The notes under the pieces were generated by a model, which made no database searches, was not told where the DNA came from, and saw only the letters and a program-made list of their open reading frames with translations. From Tubiluchus corallicola (taxonomy: Eukaryota > Priapulida > Priapulimorpha > Priapulimorphida > Tubiluchidae), in NCBI GenBank assembly GCA_030141605.1, contig JAQGDQ010000114.1, positions 372,001 to 436,000 of the forward strand: DNA of 64,000 nt, written 5' to 3'. Of this stretch, positions 27,601-36,464 are shown one piece after another (position 1 is the first letter of the stretch; the number at the start of each line of letters is the position of its first letter). The position numbers and the translations under genes are program-made.

Positions 27601-30600
27601 TAGTGTAAATTTTCTGTAAACTTTTACGACTGAATTACATATTCATCTCTGTTTAAGTTAATTTTCTCTAGAACATTTCATGAACCTGTTTGAAAAGAAT
27701 TAATTGTCAGGTAGCCATTTTTCCAGTTATTAGTATTTCAGTTTTGTGTAAGTAATCTTTCACATTGTCTACATGCTTAGGTAATGTTTTAGAAGTATGC
27801 GTTTTTAATGGATGCTCCTGAATACTCAGTAAATTCTCCTTTCCAATCCCAATGAGGTGGAAAAACAAACATAGCTCTACTACTCACACTTATAGAATTG
27901 TGATATGAATTATTGAAATAATAATAAAAATTGCAACTCCAAATCAATTTTTATTATGTTCAATCTAGTAAAGCTGTTGTTAAATTAATAATTTAACTTA
28001 GCTCTTTTCAGTTTTCATTAAATGCATTTTTGTGGCAGAATTTAATAGAATAATGGGTAATAAGATTTTATTTTTGCAAGTTGAGGATTATTCCTAAAAA
28101 TGATTGGCGAGTTGCCAAATTATTCTTTTCCTTTCTAGTTGAACCTTACTTCATCTTATAGCTTTTCATATTGTAATTGTATAATATTGCAGTGTGTGAG
28201 AACAGTAACTGTAAAAAATATATTATATTGTTGTTGAAGGATATGTTTTTAAATCATTTTCAAGTACAACCTCATAACTATTCCTTTATAAAATCTCCGT
28301 AGTCTGTTTTTCTTTTGCCGCAGATTGTGGACCTTAGCCTTGGAGACATGCTTTGTTATGGATGCATTGAATGGGTTAATGTTTTGGACTTTATTGGAAA
28401 GATGAAGAAGGGTTTAGATCTGTTTACCATTTGCTTTGTTTTTCGGTCGGCTCTAGTCATCCTTTGCAAGGAAAAGAACAAGCAGAAGAAGAAAATAATG
28501 GTGAGCTGTTTGACAATTGTGAACCTTTTTATTTTTTTGTCTTACCTAAGTTTTCTCCTATTTTCCCCATGATTTTTATAGTAAACTAATAAACTTTTGT
28601 TGAAGTTTGGGTAATAGATGTCTTTGTATGTTTTTGCCGTAAAATGAGTATTTTTAAATTGTGTAGGAATTAAATTAAATGTGTTTACCCAATTACAGTA
28701 ATGGGTATGGCACATAAAACAAAAAAGTAGCTTAGTTATTTTTTAACAAAACGATCAAGCTAGAATTCTGTATTGAATCAGAAACCCCAGAAGACATTTT
28801 TAGGGCAACTCAAACTCTTAAGGATAATTTCTTTTGCAGCTTTTTTGGCAATCTCTGTCGGATACATTGCAGTTTGTGTCACCCCTTTATAAACTGTACA
28901 ATGGGATGCTTTTCAACTATATGTGTTACACCAAAAACTGCTAGAATTACCATTACAATAAGTGATATAGTAAACCAAACAGTTTATTTCTGTAGTCGAA
29001 TACTTGTGTAATAAGTTTTTTTTTGTTTATTTTTTTTGCAGGGTCCTAGTAAAGTTGCTCCTGTAGATGCTGATGTCATCCGGTATCAAGTGATGATTCC
29101 TGTGAAAGAAATTGAGGTTCGGAGTCGTTCGTACGACGACATCGATTCAGCTTATTACTGGGATTTGGTTCACAAGGAATCTGAAATGCAAGATAGACCT
29201 GAGAGAGTGTACCAGTTTGCGAACAGGTATTTCTGCTTAAGCCTAATATTAGAGAATGATTATACATTCCGTAGTGAAATACTAATATTTCTGACATACT
29301 AATGCTTGTCTCTAGAACAATTTGTGTTTTATAAAATTCTGTAAATTCAAAATTTGATGTGGATTGCACGAATACTGAGCATCTGGTTTTTTGAACAGCT
29401 GTGCTGAAGAAAGAGACATGTTTGTTAAGTCAGTGAGAGACATTATCAGAGAGACGGTTCGCAGGATGTCACCACCAAAGCAACCTCTTTTGACTTCTGC
29501 AGTGCAGAAGCAGTTACAACAGGTTTTGGAAAGGAGAGCAGAAGCTCTGAGGGAAGGTTTTAAAACGTCACACAGCAAACCTTTCATTCCACATCCAAGA
29601 GAACCATTAGACAGACCTGCATCCGAATGTCTAGGTTTGAAATTAACAATTAGATTTTTGAATTTTTGTTTATTACGGAATTTTTTACGGGGTTTCGAAA
29701 TCAAAACAGCCCTGTTTTACACAACAAATTATTGTAACTATTTATATCTTTCTTTATGCAGTAGCGACATTTACCTTTACAAGGGAGTACAAACAATTAG
29801 AAAACTTTAGACTTTTCTCCTTGCATTGCTTACAAAAGATTAATTACCGCTTCAGTTGCTTTTTTTATTGGCATTTCAGTTCAAAATGTCAATGTTTTTG
29901 AAGCAAAAACTGCAAACAGTAATTCAACGCAAAGTTGCAGTGATCTTTCTAACATACCCGAACCGCCTCACGGTGAAAAAGAGCAAATAATTGTTGTTCA
30001 GAAAACACCTGATAGTAACATTGAAAGGTCTTATGAACGTAAGTATTGCACATTTTTGATAATATTTGCAACTGATTCAACTTGTTTTTAGTTTTATTGC
30101 CTTAGGTTGTAAATTTATATAAATCATATACATATAGTATAAGTTATATTTATACCTTTTATGCATACTGATTTGGCATTAAATAAGACGTTCAAGCTGT
30201 TTTTTATTTGGTTAGTGTATCTACCATTAATAGAGGAAAAAGTACTTAAATATTTATCCTAAATTTGCAGCTGATTTAATTCACCTTTAATTGCCTTTGA
30301 GACATTTCAAGCTGCTTTGTTTATTTTATTAATCTACATACATGACTAGAGGAGTGCTTAATATTTGTTGTTTCACATTCCTAGCTTTAATTTAGCATTT
30401 TTGTAAACCTTGGTAAAATAATTGATGGAACGTTAACTTTGTTTTTGCTATATCGTGCTGGTCCTTTGCGAAACAGGGTACCTGTAAGAGAGGAGAAAGG
30501 TATTTCCAGTCGCGACTAATAATTCACATACTCGGGCATTATATGAAAATGACCTAACTTTTTGGGATGGCAGAGAAAACACTAATAATTATGTAACAGT

Positions 30601-31972
30601 AACAGAAAGCACAAATGAATCCCACAGCTGTGGTTGAGTAATAATTCTTACTGAATATTTGTGTTTGCTACAGTAAGCTCCACATGTGGCTTTTTATTAT
30701 ACTGACACAGATGTTCACTGTCCAGTGTAATGTGTTCTTATCAGAGTCCATGGATGTTTTATTTCAGCTGATAGAATTCAACCAACATTTACCACATTCA
30801 GAGGTCTGCAATCTGATGACCACACAGGCAGTAGAGTAAGCAAGTTCAGCAGCAGTGTACCAGGTCCTCCAGTGTGGGGTGGAGATTGCATTGTTGTACA
30901 AAGTGGTACACATCAGGTTCAGCGTGTGCATGCAGTACGACCAACTTTACATCCTGCAAATATGACAACCAGTCACTCTTATCAACACAAACAAGGTAAC
31001 ACCACATGAGTTTCATGAAATTTATGAGTTTAGATGCTTTTTTAGTTATAAAGCTCAAAGCTTTTAAAACCGTGAATTTATTTGAGATATGCCTTGCCTT
31101 GCTCATTTTTTTCATATTAAAATTAAAAGTGCCCATGTATCATTTTAGGTAGTGGATTGCAGTACAATCATTCTTCAGCTGTAGAAAAATCTAGTAGGGA
31201 ACTGTCGAGTGTCTTTGCTTCCTCACAACCATTATCTTCAACATCTGATGATAATCTGCCCGTTCCACCACAGCGACTTAGCAGTTTTGTACAAATTGCT
31301 GGTCCTGCAGGAAAACAATCAGATTGCCAACCACAACCGGAGGCCACCTGTAAGCAACAGGATTATCAGCAGGTACCTAGCAAAGCCCAGCAATGCAGTG
31401 ACATGATGACAACTAGTGCTGATCGAACAAAGATGCATGTTGTACATAGTAATAGAACAGACACACCGCCTGCTGATCCTCAACAGTCAAATAAAATTAC
31501 TCGATCAAATATTATTCCGATTCAATTGTCAAACCTCACTTGTGATCATGAAGAGCATAATCCTTCGCCATATTGCCTGCCCCACCATGACATGGTGCCT
31601 CGCCCACAAAGTGTTAGTCTTCCAATGAGGCATCCAGTCAGTCTTGACATGGACAATTTTATGCGCAGTGGCAGTTCAACCAGCCTTTACGGCATCCCAG
31701 GTCAAGCAAAGCTGCCCGGGTCAAGCGCATTGATGACAAAATCCCCAAGACCAGAGAAAGAGAAAAAGCATGTGCAGATTGCACCTGGCACCCTAGTAAA
31801 ACTTTTACATTCCAGTCATTCACCTGCCGAGTATTCCACTCCACCTGAGCCTGTAAGCTCACCCGTATGGAAGCCCCGAACTCCTGTGAATTCTCCTTCT
31901 GAGCCTCCAAAAAAGTCTCCTATTTTACAGGTGCCTGATTCAAATCATACTTCTTTTCCCAGTGGTTCTTGA
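6648..31972 (+). CDS. sif: Still life/TIAM-family Rac GEF, complete 28-coding-exon gene
   Basis: Multidomain Dbl-family exchange factor expected to load GTP on Rac at membranes and drive actin remodelling (known for TIAM1/2 and Drosophila Sif). Coding starts at ATG 6677; a likely 5'-UTR splice acceptor ends at 6647. The 28 exons, listed below, join in phase to 6312 nt (2103 residues plus stop). Domains: G2 myristoylation/Cys palmitoylation-type N-terminus; WH1/EVH1-like about 35-150; Ser-rich linker 160-690; PH about 698-818; CC-Ex about 820-960; RBD about 985-1066; PDZ about 1078-1170; DH about 1283-1487; PH about 1500-1640; disordered tail. The WH1 domain and N-terminus match the Sif form, not vertebrate TIAM1, whose N-terminus differs. 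Introns not listed separately are mostly 120-750 bp (the one between exons 18 and 19 is 534 bp), and I saw nothing else in them. Exon borders are inferred; no transcript data were available. Confidence 0.95.
6677..6780 (+). CDS. sif: sif exon 1: start codon and lipidation N-terminus
   Basis: Encodes [13 protein letters not shown] through GHLLR (residues 1-35, ends in phase 2, donor GTTAGT). G2 with S6 fits the N-myristoylation consensus, and C7/C9 are candidate palmitoylation sites. Drosophila Sif starts almost identically, which fixes this ATG. Confidence 0.93.
6781..9013. other. sif intron 1 (2.2 kb)
   Basis: AT-rich intron. The 7958-8326 stretch is less AT-rich and has a 122-codon open frame on the - strand. 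It lacks recognised motifs and is probably an old repeat. Nothing else was seen. Confidence 0.5.
9014..9195 (+). CDS. sif: sif exon 2: first half of WH1/EVH1-like domain
   Basis: Residues 35-96: [20 protein letters not shown], then [20 protein letters not shown] and [17 protein letters not shown]. Close to Drosophila Sif over its full length. Acceptor TTTTACAG, donor GTAAGT, phase 2 in and phase 1 out. Confidence 0.95.
9196..13449. other. sif intron 2 (4.3 kb)
   Basis: Largest intron of the gene. It holds a short (TA)n run at 11871-11895 and a pyrimidine-rich stretch at about 12660-12830. The latter yields a 183-codon low-complexity hydrophobic open frame (12411-12962), which is not a gene. 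No other feature was recognised. Confidence 0.5.
13450..13571 (+). CDS. sif: sif exon 3: second half of WH1/EVH1-like domain
   Basis: Residues 96-136: [16 protein letters not shown], then [20 protein letters not shown]. This closes the WH1-like fold and matches Sif ([18 protein letters not shown]). Acceptor TTTATAG, perfect donor GTAAGT, ends in phase 0. Confidence 0.93.
13969..14037 (+). CDS. sif: sif exon 4: basic segment after WH1
   Basis: Twenty-three codons, [20 protein letters not shown] then PSK. RRAS is a basophilic-kinase-type site. Phase 0 on both sides, so skipping it would keep the frame. The donor is the weak GTACCT. Confidence 0.85.
14353..14551 (+). CDS. sif: sif exon 5: linker
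   Basis: Residues 160-226, Ser/Thr/Pro-rich ([19 protein letters not shown] and further). No domain. Enters in phase 0, leaves in phase 1, donor GTACGT. Confidence 0.85.
15059..15514 (+). CDS. sif: sif exon 6: disordered linker
   Basis: Residues 226-378, rich in Ser, Gln and Pro with repeated RPxSAM-type pieces ([18 protein letters not shown]), which look like phosphosite-bearing disorder. Phase 1 on both sides. Acceptor TTTGGCAG, donor GTAAAT. Confidence 0.88.
16050..16906 (+). CDS. sif: sif exon 7: long linker exon
   Basis: Residues 378-663. Contains a possible helical segment ([20 protein letters not shown]), acidic stretches and a Ser-rich end ([16 protein letters not shown]). No known domain. 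Starts after a T-rich acceptor in phase 1 and ends in phase 0 at donor GTATGT. Confidence 0.9.
17704..17828 (+). CDS. sif: sif exon 8: acidic run leading into PH
   Basis: Residues 664-705: [19 protein letters not shown] through SGVVRKSG. The end aligns with the TIAM1 segment just before its PH domain (TVRKAG). Joining across GG|GTGTGC to the next exon restores G-W-L-S in phase 2. Reading on instead gives Cys-Ala-stop at 17836. Confidence 0.85.
18041..18314 (+). CDS. sif: sif exon 9: N-terminal PH domain
   Basis: Residues 705-796: [16 protein letters not shown], then [19 protein letters not shown], then [20 protein letters not shown] and Q. This is the TIAM PHn domain, which in family members binds phosphoinositides and helps membrane targeting. 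Ends in phase 0. Confidence 0.96.
19167..19310 (+). CDS. sif: sif exon 10: PH C-terminal helix and start of coiled coil
   Basis: Residues 797-844: [20 protein letters not shown] contains the invariant PH Trp, followed by [17 protein letters not shown] of the CC region. Phase 0 on both sides. Confidence 0.95.
19410..19556 (+). mobile_element. tRNA-derived SINE, copy A (in sif intron 10)
   Basis: GATTGGTCTAAGGCAATTGC resembles a Pol III A box, and GATTCAAATCC 30-odd bases later resembles a B box. The tail (CAACTTTTTTCACATTT and GAGTTTGTACCATCCTTAAT) is shared with the copy at 33112-33262. Borders are approximate. Confidence 0.6.
19690..19872 (+). CDS. sif: sif exon 11: CC-Ex subdomain
   Basis: Residues 845-905: [14 protein letters not shown], then [20 protein letters not shown] and [15 protein letters not shown]. 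Matches the TIAM coiled-coil/extension that with PHn forms the PHCCEx module used for membrane and adaptor binding. Phase 0 on both sides. Confidence 0.96.
19873..21365. other. sif intron 11 (1.5 kb)
   Basis: AT-rich. A short inverted pair TGCCAGTTG/CAACTGGCA flanks 20053-20097, and a related CCAGTTGCT occurs near 20662. I found no target duplication and call nothing here. Confidence 0.4.
21366..21541 (+). CDS. sif: sif exon 12: end of Ex region, basic patch
   Basis: Residues 906-964: [20 protein letters not shown] aligns with the TIAM motif GRLGIFSVSSFHALVAAR. A basic stretch [13 protein letters not shown] follows. Ends in phase 2. Confidence 0.93.
21542..22572. other. sif intron 12 (1.0 kb)
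   Basis: No coding sequence recognised. A block at about 22090-22290 is somewhat less AT-rich and may be an old repeat, but I cannot place it. Confidence 0.35.
22573..22720 (+). CDS. sif: sif exon 13: segment before RBD
   Basis: Residues 964-1013: [20 protein letters not shown] through [10 protein letters not shown]. The last part begins the Ras-binding domain strand. Acceptor TTCTACAG, ends in phase 0. Confidence 0.85.
22930..23094 (+). CDS. sif: sif exon 14: Ras-binding domain
   Basis: Residues 1014-1068: [20 protein letters not shown], then [20 protein letters not shown] and [11 protein letters not shown]. Ubiquitin-like RBD as in TIAM (HSAHYLRLKF, YVPQPEEDIYELL). Phase 0 on both sides. 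Confidence 0.93.
23217..23397 (+). CDS. sif: sif exon 15: first half of PDZ
   Basis: Residues 1069-1129. The carboxylate-binding loop reads [11 protein letters not shown] (GLGF-type SFGF). A nearer alternative acceptor at 23196 (TTGCAG) would add 21 nt in frame and put LLSCFSQ-like residues in; I prefer TTTCTCAG ending at 23216, which keeps EKL-VYD as in TIAM. Confidence 0.88.
23920..24204 (+). CDS. sif: sif exon 16: second half of PDZ and linker
   Basis: Residues 1129-1224: [20 protein letters not shown], then SLCLTFRGY closes the PDZ domain, followed by a disordered linker with [15 protein letters not shown]. Phase 1 on both sides. Confidence 0.93.
24461..24508. repeat. (GA)n microsatellite in sif intron 16
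   Basis: Almost pure GA dinucleotide run, with one GT interruption near 24485. The Ser/Leu-rich open frames it creates on the opposite strand are artefacts. Confidence 0.97.
24727..24797 (+). CDS. sif: sif exon 17: short linker exon
   Basis: Residues 1224-1247, [20 protein letters not shown] through LLQ. Bounded by ATTCAG and GTAAGG. It fits the phase 1 to phase 0 transition needed between exons 16 and 18, but sequence similarity alone would not reveal it. Confidence 0.7.
25306..25464 (+). CDS. sif: sif exon 18: start of DH domain
   Basis: Residues 1248-1300. After a Ser-rich lead comes [18 protein letters not shown], the CR1 helix of the RhoGEF domain, with the Glu that contacts the GTPase switch region in Dbl proteins. 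Ends in phase 0. Confidence 0.95.
25999..26193 (+). CDS. sif: sif exon 19: DH domain
   Basis: Residues 1301-1365: [19 protein letters not shown], then [20 protein letters not shown], then [11 protein letters not shown]1-CR2 of the exchange domain. Phase 0 on both sides. Confidence 0.96.
26364..26472 (+). CDS. sif: sif exon 20: DH domain
   Basis: Residues 1366-1402: [20 protein letters not shown] then [16 protein letters not shown], nearly identical to the TIAM1 segment [19 protein letters not shown]. Ends in phase 1. Confidence 0.96.
26608..26822 (+). repeat. Upstream copy of a 215-bp tandem duplication (pseudo-exon 21)
   Basis: Both copies open with GATTAAAAGGATTAGACATT, at 26608 and at 26823. 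The unit covers the 3' part of intron 20, the acceptor, and the first 133 nt of exon 21. This upstream copy has a good acceptor (CTCTTAG ending at 26688), but its exon part has TAA at 26739-26741, a second stop soon after, K-to-N and other changes, and no donor. It is dead. Confidence 0.93.
26689..26822 (+). pseudogene. Dead partial copy of sif exon 21
   Basis: Reads [17 protein letters not shown] then stop, against [19 protein letters not shown] in the live exon. Translation in the splice phase meets two stops before the truncated end at the duplication breakpoint. Confidence 0.93.
26823..27036 (+). repeat. Downstream copy of the 215-bp tandem duplication
   Basis: Contains the end of intron 20 and the intact first 133 nt of exon 21. 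By eye it is roughly 90% identical to the upstream copy. Confidence 0.93.
26904..27083 (+). CDS. sif: sif exon 21: DH core, CR3
   Basis: Residues 1402-1462: [20 protein letters not shown], then [20 protein letters not shown] and [37 protein letters not shown] is the CR3 signature of RhoGEFs. Phase 1 on both sides, donor GTAAGA. The copy 215 bp upstream is broken; this one is intact. Confidence 0.97.
27449..27567 (+). CDS. sif: sif exon 22: last DH helix
   Basis: Residues 1462-1501: [20 protein letters not shown] then [19 protein letters not shown]. The TIAM equivalent is MNKVASHINEMQKIHEEFG. Leads into the DH-PH hinge. Ends in phase 0. Confidence 0.96.
28324..28500 (+). CDS. sif: sif exon 23: C-terminal PH, first strands
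   Basis: Residues 1502-1560: [20 protein letters not shown], then [20 protein letters not shown] and KKKIM. Equivalent to the TIAM PHc start (ADLSMGDLLLH). Phase 0 on both sides, donor GTGAGC. Confidence 0.95.
29042..29226 (+). CDS. sif: sif exon 24: C-terminal PH, middle
   Basis: Residues 1561-1622: [20 protein letters not shown] then [24 protein letters not shown]1 has HMIPTEALQVR and KSESEGRPERVFHLC at the same place. Ends in phase 2. Confidence 0.95.
29399..29634 (+). CDS. sif: sif exon 25: PH C-terminal helix and tail
   Basis: Residues 1622-1701: [20 protein letters not shown] closes the PH domain. A tail follows with helix-prone [19 protein letters not shown] and then [14 protein letters not shown]. 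Ends in phase 1 at the weak donor GTTTGA. Confidence 0.9.
29880..30038 (+). CDS. sif: sif exon 26: tail
   Basis: Residues 1701-1754, no domain ([20 protein letters not shown] and further). Phase 1 on both sides, acceptor CATTTCAG, donor GTAAGT. Assigned by splice sites and phase. Confidence 0.8.
30768..30995 (+). CDS. sif: sif exon 27: tail
   Basis: Residues 1754-1830 ([20 protein letters not shown], then [19 protein letters not shown]). Disordered tail, phase 1 on both sides. Preceded by a 729-bp intron in which I see nothing. Confidence 0.82.
31149..31972 (+). CDS. sif: sif exon 28: terminal coding exon
   Basis: Residues 1830-2103 and TGA at 31970-31972. Ser/Pro-rich with SH3-type proline clusters ([26 protein letters not shown]). 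The tail is not conserved enough for me to compare with other species, but it is open throughout and in phase. Confidence 0.9.
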
Positions 31973-32770
31973 TAAGTATTCTTAATTAACTTGCTGTAAA
32001 TGATGATACAAACTTAAAAAGCTGTAAAAGCTGCTATATCAAATATAGTTCTCTAAATAGTTTTGTTGCATCATTAATTTTGTTTTAGCTAAATAACAAC
32101 ATTAAGGTGTTTCTACTAAGAAGTGATAGTTGCCAAAAATGTTTTCTGTACTTCTTTACTTTTACAGGGATTGCATATATGTGAATATGATGTAAGATGC
32201 ATATGTACAAATTATTTCATACTATGCATAGTTTGTGCGCATACCATGCAAATGTTAAATAATCATGTAGTATTTACTTTTTCCATTATTTACTGGAGAA
32301 AAGTAAATAATTTTTAAATTTTGCGTAAGTTTTTAAGGTGAGTGTTTTCTCCAACCAAAACTTGGATTTTATGCTAGGATGTAAAATTGCAGTATTATTT
32401 GCTAACTGTAATATGGTATATCTAGTAGAAAAGTAATGATGGAGATGTTGTGAACTTTAGTGAGAATAACGATATTATTATGAGCTTCTTGTGGAAGTCT
32501 GTGTACAATTTCTATATTGAAGAAAGCGCAAATAAAATCTTATCTAATCTGATGTAATAATTGTCTTTTATATGGAGCTTTGGTTGCCCTTTAATAAATT
32601 GCGATAGATCTAGTAATAATTATTATCTTCCAGCTATACCTATCACTGTTGTAACACGTTTCTAATGTTACTATATTAGTAATTTCTATACAAGTGATTG
32701 CTTATTGTCACAGCTGTTTATTGTGTCTCTAGGTGTATTGTAGCACATTACAAGCAATAAATAAAGTTTC
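31973..32770 (+). other. Probable sif 3' UTR
   Basis: Poly(A)-signal hexamers AATAAA occur at 32531 and in AATAAATAAAG near 32757-32767, downstream of the stop with no gene between. Which one is used cannot be told. Confidence 0.5.
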
Positions 32771-33111
32771 TTGGCTAATTCTTTATGTAGGTTAATAGCA
32801 ATATATTACTTGATATTATTGTGCTGCATTTAGGAACACGTACCAATGTTTGCTTGTTATCATTTGTTATACCTGACCTGTTAAGCGATGTTGTATGTTG
32901 TTTCATTTATTTTTGATCTTCGTTTTATAATTTTGTTATGACAGTTTATAAAAAGACCAATGTTGAAAAAACAAACAAGTAGTCGTAATTAAATCAATGA
33001 ATGTTTTAGCCCCGTTGTTGCTCAGAGGCAAAACTTTAAGCATGGTGCAACCCCACAATTAATGTGATGAACTTTGGACTGCTTTGATCACTGGGGTAAT
33101 ATATTGGTTTA

Positions 33112-33262
33112 GCAGTTCAAGGCATTTCCCTTATAAAGAGCAGGTTCCTGGGTCAAGTCCAGCCTGTATAGCAACTTTTTCACATTTCCTGTCTATTAAA
33201 TTATAAAGATTTAATTAATTGTGGATTTGTACCTTCATTAATAATGATCCTAATATGAAGAG
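33112..33262 (+). mobile_element. tRNA-derived SINE, copy B
   Basis: TTGGTTTAGCAGTTCAAGGC (A-box-like) followed by GGTTCCTGGGTCAAGTCC (B-box-like), then the same tail words as copy A: CAACTTTTTCACATTT and GGATTTGTACCTTCATTAAT. Just upstream, TTGCTCAGAGGCAAAAC at about 33016 may be part of a longer or dimeric head. Confidence 0.65.
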
Positions 33263-35502
33263 TCTAAAAATTAATTTTAACTTATTTAGAGATGACTACC
33301 TGCTTTGTTTTTCTTTGAGCATTGGTCTTTTTATGGATCTCAACTTAAGATTTCCTTCATGGCAGATTCAGAAACACAAAAAGGCAGCATAGAATAAGGT
33401 TGATTTATATTTTATGGGGTGTGCCAAATATACCAATTTCATTGATGTGCGAGTCTAATGCATAAAGAAAGAAACTGATGTTTTTTTATATTAGGGGCCA
33501 CTAGTTTGTGTTGGTTAGTTGGTTTTAAAAGTTTGCCTAAAATTTGCATCATGTTATTAAGCCATTTATACGAATGTTTATGAGCATGAGTAGCGAGCTT
33601 AATACATTGTTAGCCTAGCAATTTTAAATTTCTAAGCGATGCAATTTCACCGGCCAATTTAAAGTTATCATATTTTTAGAAATGATAATACTCTTAGTTC
33701 ATATGTATATTTATTCTGCTTAGGTATATCCTTATACTTTCTAGGAAATTAATCTTTTATCTCATAAAGTGCAAAAGTGCAGCAATTTTGCATTATGTAT
33801 TTAGCTCTAAGTTTACTGTAAAAGTTGCCAATATAATTACCTGTACATGTGTAATTGTGCACCACCGTGATGTTATTGTTTGAAGTGAATCTTCTTGCGG
33901 TAAATGTCCCTGTTAAGTATTTAACTAGCTCGTTTATTTGAAAGGGTACCATGTTTATAGCAAACTAAAGATTTTAACATACAAAAGTTGTTATTTGTAA
34001 TCATAAATGTAAACACAGAATAATTTTGTTTGTGTTGGCATTTTAGCAAATTAACGGACGTACGTTACTCTGATAAAAACAGGAAATTATAAAGTTTAAA
34101 ATGCCTTTCTAATAATAGATATAGCAGTGTATATAATAGTGAATTATTAAGATTCTGCATATAGCAAAATCTTAGTGTTTACGTGTTGTTTTTCTTTTTT
34201 GAAATATGATTTAATCTTAATTGCCAAACGTCTAAATGCTTGTAGTTCAGTTTCAAATGACATCACAAAAAGCCTTTAAAGTTTGCGTACATCAAACGTG
34301 TTATGCCTTATATTTTCAAAGTATTTATCGGTATTTTGTAGGCTTAGTGTGCAAAACAGTATATGTTCACGTTGCTTGGAAGTGGCCTAATTAGGTTGTA
34401 GCTTTTGCTAAGCTGGAAAGCAAGCTTTTCATAGACTTTTTATATCGCTTTTTGATTATCTTCTTATTTAATATTTGAGTTAAATTGTATTACGTCGTGC
34501 TATACTGTAGACTTTTATCTGTGAACGAAGTGATTGCAATTGCTAAAGAATTATTTTACATTTACTGTTTAAAATGCAAGAATTTTGTAACAAGGAAGCA
34601 AGTTAGTTAAGTTATAAAACTGATATCAATATTAGTTGATGATAATATTTGTTTAAAACTTCACTAACATGTAACAGTAACAGTGACAATTAAAAATGTA
34701 ACAGTAACGCAATCTTTGCCTTTGTTAAAGCTTGCTTATAGTTGTTAACTAAGTAATGATATATATATATAGTTCATAATTAATATGGCATAATGTTACT
34801 GTTCATTTATTATTACTTAGCTGTTAGTAGCTAAGTAAGTAGGTACCTAAGAACCAGGCATGAAATGCTTATGTGTTTTTGATTCCTGATTCTATGCTGG
34901 TTGTAAAGTTGTATTTATTACTTTTGGTGACAAATTGAAAATACGTAATTCTTATGAATGAAAAGAATTTAAGGTGAATTTGGGATTTTGTCATATTCTT
35001 CTTCTAGTAAAGAAAATAAGCAGTTACTATGACAAATCAAAATCGCATAATCACATAAAAAGCGCATTCGTGCTTGTTGAATGTTAAACCAATATAATGC
35101 ATTAAATTAAAATTAAATGACTAAAATGTACATGATTTTATACGTCTTAATCTTGCACGTTTATGAATCTCTACAAATTCCTAACTGTACATGCATGGGT
35201 AGGTGATGTTAAGGGCCCTTCGTTAATTATACATGTATGAAGGGATTTTGGGTTCGTATATATTTTTGTGTTGCACGTATGCATGGTTATGTTAATAGCT
35301 GCATGTGTTTTCTATACTTGTAATATAATTAATAGCGTGCATATGTACTCCAAATTAGTATAGTGCATTTCACTTTTAATGCGTCATCAATCCTGTTGAA
35401 AGTGACAAATGGAAAAAAATACTCACAAAGCGTCGGTAAAAATGGCACTTGAAGTTCTAAGTAATAATTTGCAACTAAAAAATAAGTCAGAGTACTTAAT
35501 AG

Positions 35503-35507
35503 TAATA

Positions 35508-35537
<30 letters not shown>
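35503..35537. repeat. (TAA)n microsatellite
   Basis: About eleven TAA units with one interruption. Confidence 0.95.
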
Positions 35538-35538
<1 letters not shown>

Positions 35539-36170
35539 TGTGTCACACTTTACCACCGTACAACTGCGACGCTGTTTCTTTTACATGATTATTTATTGTA
35601 CCAGCTTGAAGAAATAACTATGATTTCGTACGTACGAGTACCGACGTCATTGGAAGTCTCCACGCCTCCGTTAATTGCGACTAAAAAGAGTTGCCTTCGA
35701 CAGATAAAAAGAGAGTACTTAACAAGTTCAACAATTACTAGTAGGATTTTGCTCCCAAACAGTTAACGACTTGACATGCTATCAAATTTGCGAAGTAACA
35801 GTTTAAAACAGTTGTGTCATAATTTGTAAGAAAATGATAATTACTAAAACTGTACCAAAGAGCGAATTAAAACAAATACACATACGTATTTTTATTAATT
35901 TACTATTCGGCAAGCTTGTTGTTATGACAAAGGTATCAAAACTTATGATAACTTCGTGTTGTATAGTGGATGTATACTTATATAAACCAGTAGTCTATGT
36001 CCTGTATCATTTTTTCATTGCAGAAGAAATTGTGAGAACAAATTAAATATTTTAGAGTCCTGTTAACTGCTGATACAAACTGGAGACTCTCTGCATTAAT
36101 GAACATCATAGGACTACATGTAGGCTTATTGTTATTAGTACAATTTTTAGGCTTATTTTTAATAATGAAG

Positions 36171-36464
36171 TTTATTAGTGACGTCCAATAAATTTAACAA
36201 GCACAACATTACAAGAAGTTATAAACTAGCGACGTATATCCAGTCTGAGCAAAACGATGTATCACAATAGCAGCTAGAGTTGCAAGAAATTACTACTGAA
36301 GTTATATAGATACAACATTATAGCAGCTATGTCTCTAGCATTTAATATATGTTACTACTTATACGTTATATACATTTAAATGTCAAAGAAATAAAAATCG
36401 TACCTTCGGTAAATAGGCTTATGTACACATACAAAAATAATATATAAAAATAAATGCGTAAAAA
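36171..36464 (-). other. Probable Olig 3' UTR
   Basis: From the stop codon to an AATAAA read on the - strand (TTTATT at 36171-36176 on +). No other feature. Confidence 0.45.

Larger units (their letters stand above)
32771..36170. other. Intergenic between sif and Olig 3' ends
   Basis: About 3.4 kb of AT-rich DNA between two converging genes. Apart from the SINE at 33112 and a (TAA)n run at 35503, nothing is recognised. Confidence 0.5.
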
